A DNA stretch of 11,002 nt from Akkermansiaceae bacterium (GCA_023301545.1 JALZUI010000162.1:1-11002), one strand, 5' to 3'; numbered from the stretch's first letter, positions 1 to 7,786 are shown. Translations and numbers: made by a program. Notes: generated from the sequence alone by a model not told the origin.

Positions 1-135
1 TTCGAGCGCGATCTCACTAATCGTAACCTTACGGGTCCCTCTTCCCTTAAAAAGGAAAAACATGCCCACAGCAACACCTAATAAAATTACGATCGTTGAA
101 CGCCATCGTAATATTTTAAGAGGTTGCGGAGCCAT
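1..135 (-). CDS. N-terminal fragment of an unidentified single-pass membrane protein (partial)
   Basis: An open frame on the minus strand starts with ATG at 135 and reaches the window edge without a stop, giving 45 residues beginning MAPQPLKILRWRS. A basic stretch (Lys7, Arg10, Arg12) is followed by a hydrophobic segment at about residues 14-29 (STIVILLGVAVGMFFL) and then a basic stretch KGRGTRK. This is the pattern of a signal anchor or N-terminal transmembrane helix with the N-terminus in the cytoplasm. It lies 65 bp downstream of uvrC in the same orientation, so it could be cotranscribed with it. GGAG stands only two bases before the ATG, too close for a good ribosome binding site. The family cannot be identified from this fragment; the rest of the gene lies outside the window. 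The start is an inference and the reality of the gene is likely but not certain. Confidence 0.55.
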   Translation of the reverse strand, partial: MAPQPLKILRWRSTIVILLGVAVGMFFLFKGRGTRKVTISEIALE

Positions 136-163
136 AGCTCCAAACTAGAGAACCATTACCTCA

Positions 164-188
164 AGAGTCAAGAGCGCTTCAAGACTCT
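164..188. repeat. Short inverted repeat between uvrC and the left-edge gene
   Basis: AGAGTC (164-169) and GACTCT (183-188) are perfect reverse complements separated by 13 bases, so the 3' end of the uvrC transcript could form a 6-bp hairpin. No run of T follows on either strand, so it is not a convincing intrinsic terminator. It may be a weak processing or pausing element, or chance. Confidence 0.3.
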
Positions 189-200
189 ATTATAGCCCCT

Positions 201-1748
201 TTATTTCTCGTTGTTTAAATAGTCTAAAATCGTAACCGCGCCTTTGTCAGAAATTCCGTGAATTGTCGAAATCTGCTCTACGGTGGCTTTTTTAACCCGT
301 AACACAGACCCGAATTTTTTTAGCAACAGCTCTTTTTTACGTGGAGAAACTCCTGGACAATCGTCGAGCAGAGACTCCTTGATCCGCTTTCGTAAAAGGA
401 GCTCATTATAGTTATTAGCAAAGCGGTGGGCCTCGTCTCGAATACGCTGTAAAAGCTTTAAAGCTCCACGATCATGGGGTATTTTAAGCGATTCAGATTC
501 ACCAGGAAAGAAGACCTCTTCCTCCCGTTTTGCCAACCCAATAATAGGGTGAGAGTGGAGGCCTAGTCGCTTCAACTCTCGCACCGCTGAGCTCAGCTGG
601 CCTTTACCGCCATCTACAATAATAAGATCAGGTAAATTAGCTTTCACCCGATTCGAAAGATCAATGACAGACTCCTGGCTCTCTTCTACGCCCATTTCCT
701 TCGCTTTTTTAGCGGCTTCTTGCAAGAGCCTGCTGTATCGCCGGCGTACAACCTCCGCCATAGAAGCGAAATCATCTTGCCCTTTAACTGTTTTAATACG
801 GTAACGCCGGTACTTGTTATTGTCAGGGCTCCCATCCTGAAAGCGCACCATCGATGCTACTATATGGTTTGAGGAAACGTTAGAAATATCAAAACACTCC
901 ATTATACGTGGTGGTTCGGGGAGGCCGAGGAAGTCTCCCAATTCCGCTAAATCATCCTTAGGTTGCACCGTTGAAGGAATCATAATCGAATTACGAAATT
1001 GACGCGTTGGCCTTAGGGTTTTTTCCAGGTTTTCCATCACATCACGGAGCTTAGCCGCTTTTTCAAAATCTAATTCCTTAGCTGCCGATTGCATTTCCTT
1101 TTCAATCTCAGCGGCAACTTCCCTCTTCCCCTTCCCCTCTAAAATAGAAACCGCCGATTTCACCTTCTCCAAATAATCTGCAGGAGAAATCTTACCGACA
1201 CAAGGAGCTGAGCAGTTTTTGATCACATCGGCGTGACAATGCTTATATTCCTTTTCCCCAGGATTGGCCCCACTACAGGTTCGTAAGCCGAAACGATCGT
1301 TGAGATAAGTCAAGGTCTCCGATAGCGCTCCATTATGTACGAAGGGGCCAAAATACTGAGCTCCATCATTATTTTTCAAACGTGTGACAATAAAACGCGG
1401 ACACGGTGAGGACAACTGCACCTTCACCAATTTAAACCGCTTATCATCACGGAGCGAAATATTATATCGGGGACGGTACCGTTTAATGAATTTAGACTCT
1501 AAAATAAGTGCCTCTTCCTCGTTCCGAACAATGTGGTAGTCAAAATCTGCGATCGTCTCCATCAGTGCACGCGTCTTACGGTCAGACTTCATCTTCCGAG
1601 ACGCCATGAAATATTGTGAGACTCTTTTCTTAAGGTCCTTCGCTTTACCTACATATATAATCCCACCTGTCTGATCTTTATGCAAATAGACCCCCGGTTT
1701 ATGCGGAGTTTCCCTGAGCTTTTGCTTGATGTGACTCGATGATGACAT
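201..1748 (-). CDS. uvrC: UvrC, excinuclease ABC subunit C (compact form)
   Basis: This is the dual-incision nuclease of nucleotide excision repair, which cuts on both sides of a lesion marked by UvrB. The product is 515 residues. The N-terminal GIY-YIG nuclease shows GVY at 19-21, YVG at 32-34, Arg42 and a Glu at 84 in the EALILE motif. Cys158, Cys171, Cys179 and Cys183 match the cluster reported to bind an iron-sulfur centre in E. coli UvrC. The UVR (UvrB-binding) motif lies at about 209-245. The C-terminal RNase H-like nuclease follows, with likely catalytic Asp287 (CFDIS), Asp379 (IIVDGG) and His441. Helix-hairpin-helix DNA-binding repeats lie at about 460-510. All parts are intact, but the protein is about 90-100 residues shorter than E. 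coli UvrC (about 610). The missing stretch lies between the UVR motif and CFDIS. The ATG at 1748 is preferred over an in-frame GTG at 1793 because the upstream 15 residues are unlike the family and the ATG start places the GIY-YIG domain where expected. The gene is divergent from exbB. Confidence 0.97.
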   Translation of the reverse strand: MSSSSHIKQKLRETPHKPGVYLHKDQTGGIIYVGKAKDLKKRVSQYFMASRKMKSDRKTRALMETIADFDYHIVRNEEEALILESKFIKRYRPRYNISLRDDKRFKLVKVQLSSPCPRFIVTRLKNNDGAQYFGPFVHNGALSETLTYLNDRFGLRTCSGANPGEKEYKHCHADVIKNCSAPCVGKISPADYLEKVKSAVSILEGKGKREVAAEIEKEMQSAAKELDFEKAAKLRDVMENLEKTLRPTRQFRNSIMIPSTVQPKDDLAELGDFLGLPEPPRIMECFDISNVSSNHIVASMVRFQDGSPDNNKYRRYRIKTVKGQDDFASMAEVVRRRYSRLLQEAAKKAKEMGVEESQESVIDLSNRVKANLPDLIIVDGGKGQLSSAVRELKRLGLHSHPIIGLAKREEEVFFPGESESLKIPHDRGALKLLQRIRDEAHRFANNYNELLLRKRIKESLLDDCPGVSPRKKELLLKKFGSVLRVKKATVEQISTIHGISDKGAVTILDYLNNEK

Positions 1749-1771
1749 TTTATTCGAATTTCCCGTATAGA
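1742..1771 (+). promoter_or_regulatory. Candidate promoter for the exbB-uvrB transcription unit
   Basis: ATGACA at 1742-1747 (5 of 6 to the -35 consensus) and TATAGA at 1766-1771 (4 of 6 to the -10 consensus) are separated by 18 bases. This would start transcription near 1778 and leave a leader of about 58 nt before the exbB ATG. The -35 box would overlap the uvrC start codon. An alternative is TTGCAC at 1788-1793 with the poor -10 CATAGA at 1811. The intergenic region must hold promoters for both directions, but the exact assignment is weak. No good sigma-70 pair was found for uvrC itself beyond TATATT (reverse complement of 1771-1776). Confidence 0.25.
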
Positions 1772-1777
1772 ATATAC
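1765..1777. promoter_or_regulatory. Small palindrome in the divergent uvrC/exbB promoter region
   Basis: GTATA (1765-1769), GAA, TATAC (1773-1777) is a perfect 5-bp inverted repeat with a 3-bp spacer, 17 bp upstream of the uvrC ATG. It overlaps the candidate -10 elements in both directions. It could be an operator for a dimeric regulator, or simply reflect back-to-back AT-rich -10 boxes. It does not resemble the TGTTC/GAACA type of LexA site. Confidence 0.25.
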
Positions 1778-1835
1778 ATCGTAAATCTTGCACGCTATTG
1801 CATATTACGCCATAGACAATTGAAAAAATATCACC

Positions 1836-2597
1836 ATGTATCGCATCCTCCTCTCCTTTATTTCGCTCCTCACCTTAGCCTCTGCCCAAGAAGTTAGCGC
1901 AGAAGCAACCAAAACAAATTTCTACGAGATCCTACAAAAAGGAGGCGTCATGATGATTCCCCTTGCTGTCCTCTCCGTCATTACCGTCTGTCTCATCCTA
2001 TTTTACTTACTCGTCATTCGCCGTGGGGCCGTCATCAACGACCGCTTCATTAGCCAAGCCGAAAGTCTCATCACGCAAGGTGATTTCTATAACCTCAGTG
2101 AACTGTGCGAACGAAGCCCATCGGCAATCGCGAAAATTTTGGGACGCTCCGTAGACTTCCTACGTAACACCCCTAGCGTCTCTCTCAGTGACATCCGCGA
2201 GGTTGCCGAGGCAGAAGGCTCCCGCCAAGCTGGGATATTGACCCAACGCATTACCTACCTCTCCGATGTTGGTTCCGTAGCTCCCATGGCGGGACTTCTC
2301 GGAACCGTCATTGGAATGATCAAGTCCTTTAATGAAATCTCGCAAGGCAACTTTGAAGGGGTCAATCAAATGCAGCTCTCTAGCGGAGTTTCGGAAGCTC
2401 TGATCACCACCGCTACAGGTCTCATCATTGGCCTAATCGCTGTAATCTTTTACTCCTTTTTTCGCGGAAAAGTTCAGCGCTACATCGCGGAACTAGAAGC
2501 CGCCGCCACCCACCTCATGGCCGTCCTTTCCAGCGTCAACACCTCCAACAAGACTTATCTCGACCAACCTAGGAAGCAAACGAACCCTGCAGACTAA
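1836..2597 (+). CDS. MotA/TolQ/ExbB proton channel family protein
   Basis: This 253-residue inner-membrane protein is the channel-forming partner of an ExbD/TolR protein; such pairs use the proton gradient to drive work in the envelope. Residues 1-18 look like a cleavable signal peptide (hydrophobic, ending LASAQ). Transmembrane segment 1 spans about 37-61. A cytoplasmic loop (about 62-140) follows. Segment 2 lies at about 143-163 with the family hallmark GLLGTVIGM (153-161), and segment 3 at about 187-207 with ALITTATGLIIGL. Length and topology fit ExbB/TolQ. Its stop overlaps the exbD start by one base (TAATG), which suggests translational coupling and equal production. There is no clear Shine-Dalgarno sequence before the ATG, only an A-rich leader. 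Family membership is secure. Whether it works as ExbB, TolQ or something else is not decided by the sequence, because no tonB, tolA, tolB or pal lies nearby. Confidence 0.93.
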   Translation: MYRILLSFISLLTLASAQEVSAEATKTNFYEILQKGGVMMIPLAVLSVITVCLILFYLLVIRRGAVINDRFISQAESLITQGDFYNLSELCERSPSAIAKILGRSVDFLRNTPSVSLSDIREVAEAEGSRQAGILTQRITYLSDVGSVAPMAGLLGTVIGMIKSFNEISQGNFEGVNQMQLSSGVSEALITTATGLIIGLIAVIFYSFFRGKVQRYIAELEAAATHLMAVLSSVNTSNKTYLDQPRKQTNPAD

Positions 2598-3028
2598 TGA
2601 AATTCAAACAACCCGCAGCAGAGCAAGCCTCCATTCCGCTTGCTCCCATGATTGATGTCGTTTTCCTTCTCCTCATCTTCTTCATCGTGACTTGGAAGTT
2701 TGCTAAGGACGAAGTCGATCTAGAAGTAAGTGTTCCAACCGCTAACCACGGTGAAAGCACCCAACGCGCAATGGGAGAAATCATCGTCAATGTCCGTGAC
2801 AATGGAGTCATCACGATTGATGGACAGCAATACACGGAGTCAGACCTACGAGAGCGCCTAAATAGTATTGCCAGAGCCTATGAAGACCCCACTACAGGTA
2901 AATCCCGCCAACCAATCCGAATCCGCGGCGCGGGTCAGGTCGAGTATGAACGGGTGTTAGAAGTGGTCGACCTCTGTAAAGAAGCGGGCATTTGGAACAT
3001 CTCCTTTTCAGGGAGCAAAGCTCGCTAA
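2597..3028 (+). CDS. ExbD/TolR family biopolymer transport protein
   Basis: This 143-residue protein is the small partner of the ExbB-type channel. A short cytoplasmic N-terminus leads into one transmembrane helix at about 18-33 (MIDVVFLLLIFFIVTW). Asp20 at the start of the helix is at the position of the proton-carrying aspartate of E. coli ExbD and TolR. The remaining roughly 105 residues form the periplasmic domain, with the expected pattern of strands (EIIVNVRDNGVITIDGQ; then PIRIRGAGQVEYERVLEVVD, a typical ExbD/TolR ending in which a monitored residue pair is brought together by a regulatory loop). The start overlaps the previous stop by one base. The next gene, for an exported TPR protein, begins 18 bp downstream, which places the pair in one unit with periplasmic scaffold proteins. 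Length is normal for the family and nothing is missing. Confidence 0.93.
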   Translation: MKFKQPAAEQASIPLAPMIDVVFLLLIFFIVTWKFAKDEVDLEVSVPTANHGESTQRAMGEIIVNVRDNGVITIDGQQYTESDLRERLNSIARAYEDPTTGKSRQPIRIRGAGQVEYERVLEVVDLCKEAGIWNISFSGSKAR

Positions 3029-3046
3029 GGCAACGCTGATTTCATT

Positions 3047-5383
3047 ATGAACCTCCGTACTTCTATTTTCTGCACCGTCCTGACTCTTCTAACCAGTGTC
3101 GGTCAGCCCCTTCAGAACAATCCTGCTGAAGACCTCTTCACCATGGCACAGCTGTCGCTCCAGCAAGCCCAACGAGCTAAGAAGCCAGAACGGATAAAAA
3201 TCGAATTCCAAAGCGCCGAAACCTGGTTCACCAAATTCCTCCAATCCTACCCACAGGACGCTAAAGCACCAGAAGCAACTTACTACCTCGCCGTAAGCCA
3301 AGCTCAGCTAGGAAAACCTAAGGAGTCTCTCCTCAGCTACAAAAAACACCTTAGCTACAAACGTCCGGGAACCATGGCAGGCTCTGCCTCCCTACAACTC
3401 GGAATGCATAGCTATAATGCTAAAGAGCACAAGCAAGCCTATACGTATTTCTCCCTAGCTGTAGAAAATCTCCCTTTAGGAAAAAGCAAGACCCTAGCAC
3501 ACTACACCCGTGCCCTCTGCGCCCAAAAGCTAGAAAACTCCGACACATACATCCCTGACCTCCTCTACGTACTAGAACAACCAGACGGCCGCGCATACCA
3601 TGACAAATGCCAGTTTCTCCTCGCCAACGAATACCTTAAGGCCAAGCAATACGACACCGCCTTCCATTACTTCAAAGGAACTACGCAGAGCTCAGACCGC
3701 CAGATCAAAAGCCAATCAATCCTTAAATGTGCTGTTCTCGCTCAAAAACTAGACGACACCAAATCCTCACTAGGATACCACCGCCAAGCGTTAAAACTCA
3801 GCGAGCTAAAAGCCTACCATTCAACCTCAGCCCTTTCCCTTATGAACGCCTCCGCTCAAGAGGAGGACTGGAAGCAAGTCATCTCCTTCGCCAAATTCGG
3901 CGATCAACGCCTTTCCGAAGAGCTCCAATCCAAGCGAAACCTAATGATTGGGCAAGCTTACCTAGCCCTTGGCCAAAACGCCCAAGCTGATCCCTATCTA
4001 AAAAAAGCAATCACTTCCCCTACAGGAGCAGCCCACGCCTTTGATGTACAATACACCTTTTTATCCAAGCATAAGGCTGAAAGTTTACCGCGCCAAGACG
4101 CCCAGGATTTCCTCTCCACCTACAAATCCTCTCACCAAGAAAGTCCTAAATACCACAGTGTCAAACTGCTCTCTGCCGAGCATGACTTCCTAGCTAAAAA
4201 ACACTTTGAGTCACTCGCACTCTACCAAAGTATTCGTGCAGATCTCCTCGCCCCTGAGAACCTTCCGATTATCCATTACCGCGTCATCCAAAACCTCCTC
4301 AAACTCGGGAAAACAGAAAAAGCGAATCCACTTATTAAACAGTTTATTACAGACTATCCAAGCGACCGACGCACTCCTTACCTCCTCTACGACCACGCTA
4401 CTAAAATGGTCGAAGCGAACCAGGTCACGGAAGCCATACCCATCCTCCAAAACCTCGCCCAAAACACCACCTCCCCTACTTCATTACGTCAGTCTTCTGA
4501 TCTCTTGCTCGCAAAACTCTACCTGAGCCAAAAAGAATTCGCCGCAGGAGAAGCAGCCTATCTGAAGCTATTCAAAACCTATAAGGCCGACGCAAAGGAA
4601 AATTCCTCCTGGCTCTTCTGGATTGGATATAGTCAATACAACCAGAAAAAACACGCCGATGCCAATAAAAGCCTACTCCAGGCACGCCAATACGATCAAA
4701 GCGAAAACGCTCAAGAACTCAATCGTTACCTAGCCCTCTGCGCCTACCACCTCAAGGATCCAACTTCGCTCGAAAACGAACTGAAGCGATACGAGCAAAA
4801 TCACAAAACGCTCCTCCCTCCCGCCCTCTACCTGTACCTCGCCCTCGATCACCACAAACAAGGAAGATCACCATCTGCCTGGTGGGGTTTTGAACGCGCG
4901 CTAATCCCAGGTAACCCTGAGAGCCTCTCCTCCCATAAACCTGCCGTCCTAGAGGCCTATTGTAAAACCGCACTAGCAACAGAGCACTACAAAGAAATGC
5001 TTCTAGTCTCCAGCTACCTTAAGCAGCAACAACTTTCACCCTACCAAGAGGCGCAAAACTACTACCACTCTAGCCGAGCTCAGTACGCCATCCAGGGACC
5101 TGAAAACGCAAAAGAAGATCTCGATAAGGGTATGCGCCTTAACCCCTCAGGCATACTCAAGTATGAACTCCTTCTATTAGCAGGGAAAATCGAACTTTCT
5201 CTCAATCAAACTGAAAATGGAACGCGCCTGCTTAAGCAAGTAAGCCTTCTAGCCCCCAAAGAATATATTCATCTAAAGCAGGAGGCTCTCAACGTCCTCA
5301 TCAATCAAGCTCAGAAAAACTTAACGCCCGAAAACTTGAAGTTACTAGAAGAATATAAAAAAGAACTTGAGAAAGTCCGCTAA
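3047..5383 (+). CDS. Large exported tetratricopeptide-repeat protein A
   Basis: A 778-residue protein with a signal peptide (residues 1 to about 20, MNLRTSIFCTVLTLLTSVG). It has no lipobox cysteine, so it is likely soluble in the periplasm or attached to another envelope protein. The rest is an almost continuous helical solenoid of degenerate TPR units. The clearest are at about 76-108 (EATYYLAVSQAQLGK), 113-140, 186-215 (FLLANEYLKAKQYDTAFHYF), 224-252, 298-322 (LMIGQAYLALGQNAQADPYL), 485-515 and 523-548. There is no catalytic motif. The opening unit (AETWFTKFLQSYPQ, then EATYYLA) resembles the YbgF/BamD style of TPR protein that works in envelope assembly. The gene follows exbD by 18 bp and precedes a paralogue by 21 bp. 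TPR proteins hold complexes together, so a scaffold or transmission partner of the ExbBD motor is the natural inference. No specific function can be named. Confidence 0.85.
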   Translation: MNLRTSIFCTVLTLLTSVGQPLQNNPAEDLFTMAQLSLQQAQRAKKPERIKIEFQSAETWFTKFLQSYPQDAKAPEATYYLAVSQAQLGKPKESLLSYKKHLSYKRPGTMAGSASLQLGMHSYNAKEHKQAYTYFSLAVENLPLGKSKTLAHYTRALCAQKLENSDTYIPDLLYVLEQPDGRAYHDKCQFLLANEYLKAKQYDTAFHYFKGTTQSSDRQIKSQSILKCAVLAQKLDDTKSSLGYHRQALKLSELKAYHSTSALSLMNASAQEEDWKQVISFAKFGDQRLSEELQSKRNLMIGQAYLALGQNAQADPYLKKAITSPTGAAHAFDVQYTFLSKHKAESLPRQDAQDFLSTYKSSHQESPKYHSVKLLSAEHDFLAKKHFESLALYQSIRADLLAPENLPIIHYRVIQNLLKLGKTEKANPLIKQFITDYPSDRRTPYLLYDHATKMVEANQVTEAIPILQNLAQNTTSPTSLRQSSDLLLAKLYLSQKEFAAGEAAYLKLFKTYKADAKENSSWLFWIGYSQYNQKKHADANKSLLQARQYDQSENAQELNRYLALCAYHLKDPTSLENELKRYEQNHKTLLPPALYLYLALDHHKQGRSPSAWWGFERALIPGNPESLSSHKPAVLEAYCKTALATEHYKEMLLVSSYLKQQQLSPYQEAQNYYHSSRAQYAIQGPENAKEDLDKGMRLNPSGILKYELLLLAGKIELSLNQTENGTRLLKQVSLLAPKEYIHLKQEALNVLINQAQKNLTPENLKLLEEYKKELEKVR

Positions 5384-5404
5384 TTTAGGCTTATTCTGAC
5401 TAGA

Positions 5405-7786
5405 ATGATTTCTGCCCCTCCAGCACTCACCCGAGTAATTCTTTGCTTAAGCCTACTCATAACTAGCGCTTGGGCTCAACAACCAGCGCCCGCACCTGCT
5501 CCTGCTAGGGAAAGCGCTGAGTCCCAATTCAACACGGCTAAGCAAGTATACAACTACGGACGAGGCCAAAAAGACTACTATAAAAGTCGTCAAGCGCTAC
5601 AAACTGCAGAAAAGGCCTTTAGAACCTTTACCAAGCAACACCCCCGCAATGAATTACGAAAAGAAGCTTACTACAGCATGGCCGTTTGCCAGCTGTTAAC
5701 AGGAAACACCGATTCCGCTGAGTCCAACTTTGAACGAATTATCAGTGCCTATAAAACAGGTCACTGGGTCGGAGCCTCAGCCTACCGTCTCGCTGCCCAG
5801 CATTTTAACCGCAAAGACTACATCATGTCCGCGAAGTACTTCAAGATTGCCTCTAGGCAATACCAAAAGGAGGAACTCGCTACGCAGGCCCTCTACCAAT
5901 ACTCGCGAAGCCTACTCTTATCCAATAAAAATAACGAGGCGATTACACCACTGAAAGAACTAGCAGAGTCCCCTACTATCTATGCAGAGATCTCTCGCCT
6001 CGCCCTAGCTAAAATTTATTATCAAAATGGCGACTATGAAAATGCCACTCCACACTTTCAGCAGCTTTATAAATCAAAGGCTCTCGCCGAGAAAGATAAC
6101 GCCGAATCCTTCCTTTACTACGGTCTCTGCCTTTCCAAAATGGGTAAAAAAGAAGAAGCGATTAGCGTTCTCCAACAAGCCCTGAAAAACCCAAACACAT
6201 CCGAAGCAGATAAAGCCAAGGCGCAACATGAGGTGTTTGATATGTACTACCAGGCGGGTGATTACGACACCATCATCTCCGAATACCAAAAAGGCCTTTA
6301 CGCTGGAGAACCTCAAGGCACGGCTCAAACCTACCTTTACGCTGGATACGCGCTCCTCAAAAAAGAGCACTACACCCGTGCCGTAAATGCCTTCAACACC
6401 GTTGAGGGTCTACGCCCTAATACGCAAGAAGGGTTTGAAGCCAGTTACCGCCGACTCTATTGTTTTTACCAAATCGACAGTGCATCCGTTACCAGCCAAG
6501 CTGATTCGTTTTATAACAACTACAAGGGCCGTGGTAAAGGCAGTGACTGGCACATGCTCAGCAAAGTGTACAAGGCTGAAACCCTCTATAGTAATGGCCA
6601 AATAGAAAGTGCCGCCAAAGTCTACAGATTAGTCGACTCTGAGGATATCCCCCTCAGCCTCCAACCGAATTTCCTCTACAAAAAGCTCATCTGCCTTGCT
6701 GAAAACGAAGACTACCTTCGCTCCATTAAAAGCGCTAGCGCCTTCATCTCAAACTTCCCAAACCATGACCTTCTCTATGAGGTTCGCCTTCGCCGTGCAA
6801 ATGCTCTTCTCAACAGCGATAATAATGCAGCCGCCGCTACCGATTTTGAAATCGTCCTAGAAGACCTTCCTGAATCTCCCTTGGCCGCCATGGCACTGCA
6901 AGGCCTTATCCAAGTCTACCGTAAAGACAGACGATATGAAGAACTGGTCGAATCTTGTGAACTCCTCTTAGGGAAATTCCCTGCGCTTAAGCAACAACCA
7001 CGCGCCCATGCCAATTACTGGCTCGGCTGGGGACGCTTTAAATTAGAGGAATTTGACAAGGCTATTCCCCCTCTTCAACAAGCACGCCGTCTAGCACCTG
7101 ATTTCTATAAAGAGGCCTCAGGCACTCGTATTTTGTACTCTACCTATTACCTACGAGATCCTAAAGCGATGAAAGTCGCCCATGATCGCGTACTCAACGA
7201 TGTACCTGGAAAATACTTCCCTCCTAAAATGCTCGCGTGGCTAGGAATCCAATCTTACCAGAACAAGGATTTCGTATCTGCCCAGAAGGTCCTTAACTCC
7301 ATCGCGAACCGAGAAAAACCAACTGAGACTCCTATCGATGTATGGCGTTATCTGGCTAAGTCATACTTAGAGCTCGGACAATACCCAGACGCACTCGTCA
7401 CGGCCAATGTAGTCGCGGCTTTAGAAGAGAAAAGTTTTTGGAAAGCTGACGCCCTCCTCGACGTTGCTAACGCACAGCTAGGGCTCAACAATCTAGATGA
7501 AGCGATTTCAAAATCTAAAGAAGGCCTCAACTACGAACCCAAGGGAACCATCCAATCCTCTCTCCGCTTCACAATTGCAGAAGCCCACACCCTAAGAGGA
7601 GACGTGATCGCAGCGAAAGACGAGTATTTGCTCGTAGCGGCTGAGTTTGACGGCGACCAAGCAATTCACCCCATCGCTCTTTGGAAAACGGCTCAACTCT
7701 TACAGCAGTCCGATCCTGATTCAGCCTCAGCTATGAAGTCATTACTCGAGCAACGCTACCCTGATTGGCAAGCGCCTAAAAGCTAA
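5405..7786 (+). CDS. Large exported tetratricopeptide-repeat protein B (paralogue of A)
   Basis: A 793-residue protein with a clear signal peptide: basic Arg10, hydrophobic core 11-21, and cleavage expected after SAWA at 24. A short flexible PAPAPAPA linker (27-34) follows, then a TPR solenoid to the C-terminus. Clear units lie at about 86-118, 124-152, 197-224 (LALAKIYYQNGDYENATPHF), 234-262 (LYYGLCLSKMGKKEEAISVL), 308-336, 535-563 (NYWLGWGRFKLEEFDKAIPP), 609-633, 645-672 and 681-710. There is no lipobox and no enzyme motif. The order and spacing of its first repeats match those of protein A, and similarity seems to return at the C-terminus, pointing to an old tandem duplication. Its stop overlaps the next gene's ATG (TAATG), so translation is probably coupled. 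It probably acts in the periplasm with the upstream ExbBD motor. This role is inferred from context only. Confidence 0.86.
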   Translation: MISAPPALTRVILCLSLLITSAWAQQPAPAPAPARESAESQFNTAKQVYNYGRGQKDYYKSRQALQTAEKAFRTFTKQHPRNELRKEAYYSMAVCQLLTGNTDSAESNFERIISAYKTGHWVGASAYRLAAQHFNRKDYIMSAKYFKIASRQYQKEELATQALYQYSRSLLLSNKNNEAITPLKELAESPTIYAEISRLALAKIYYQNGDYENATPHFQQLYKSKALAEKDNAESFLYYGLCLSKMGKKEEAISVLQQALKNPNTSEADKAKAQHEVFDMYYQAGDYDTIISEYQKGLYAGEPQGTAQTYLYAGYALLKKEHYTRAVNAFNTVEGLRPNTQEGFEASYRRLYCFYQIDSASVTSQADSFYNNYKGRGKGSDWHMLSKVYKAETLYSNGQIESAAKVYRLVDSEDIPLSLQPNFLYKKLICLAENEDYLRSIKSASAFISNFPNHDLLYEVRLRRANALLNSDNNAAAATDFEIVLEDLPESPLAAMALQGLIQVYRKDRRYEELVESCELLLGKFPALKQQPRAHANYWLGWGRFKLEEFDKAIPPLQQARRLAPDFYKEASGTRILYSTYYLRDPKAMKVAHDRVLNDVPGKYFPPKMLAWLGIQSYQNKDFVSAQKVLNSIANREKPTETPIDVWRYLAKSYLELGQYPDALVTANVVAALEEKSFWKADALLDVANAQLGLNNLDEAISKSKEGLNYEPKGTIQSSLRFTIAEAHTLRGDVIAAKDEYLLVAAEFDGDQAIHPIALWKTAQLLQQSDPDSASAMKSLLEQRYPDWQAPKS

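Noticed and set aside
164..188. Intrinsic terminator for uvrC
   Set aside because: The stem is only 6 bp with a 13-base loop and no T-run follows on either strand; it is kept only as a low-confidence inverted repeat.
1746..1793. GTG start at 1793 extending UvrC by 15 residues
   Set aside because: The extra residues (QDLRCIFYTG...) do not resemble a UvrC N-terminus, no ribosome binding site precedes the GTG, and the ATG at 1748 gives a normal start.
1749..1835. LexA/SOS box upstream of uvrC
   Set aside because: No pair of TGTTC/GAACA or CTG/CAG half-sites with suitable spacing was found; TTCGAA near 1753 is a lone 6-bp palindrome.
2160..2369. Minus-strand open frame opposite the ExbB gene
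   Set aside because: It lies wholly within a well-supported gene, has no recognisable domain and no start context; it is a coding shadow.
4206..4526. Plus-strand 106-codon open frame inside TPR gene A
   Set aside because: It is Ser/Thr-rich, low-complexity translation of the TPR gene in another frame and shows no family motif.
5483..5506. Pro-Ala repeat in TPR protein B as a functional repeat array
   Set aside because: Four Pro-Ala pairs directly after a signal peptide are a common flexible linker and too short to call a repeat element.
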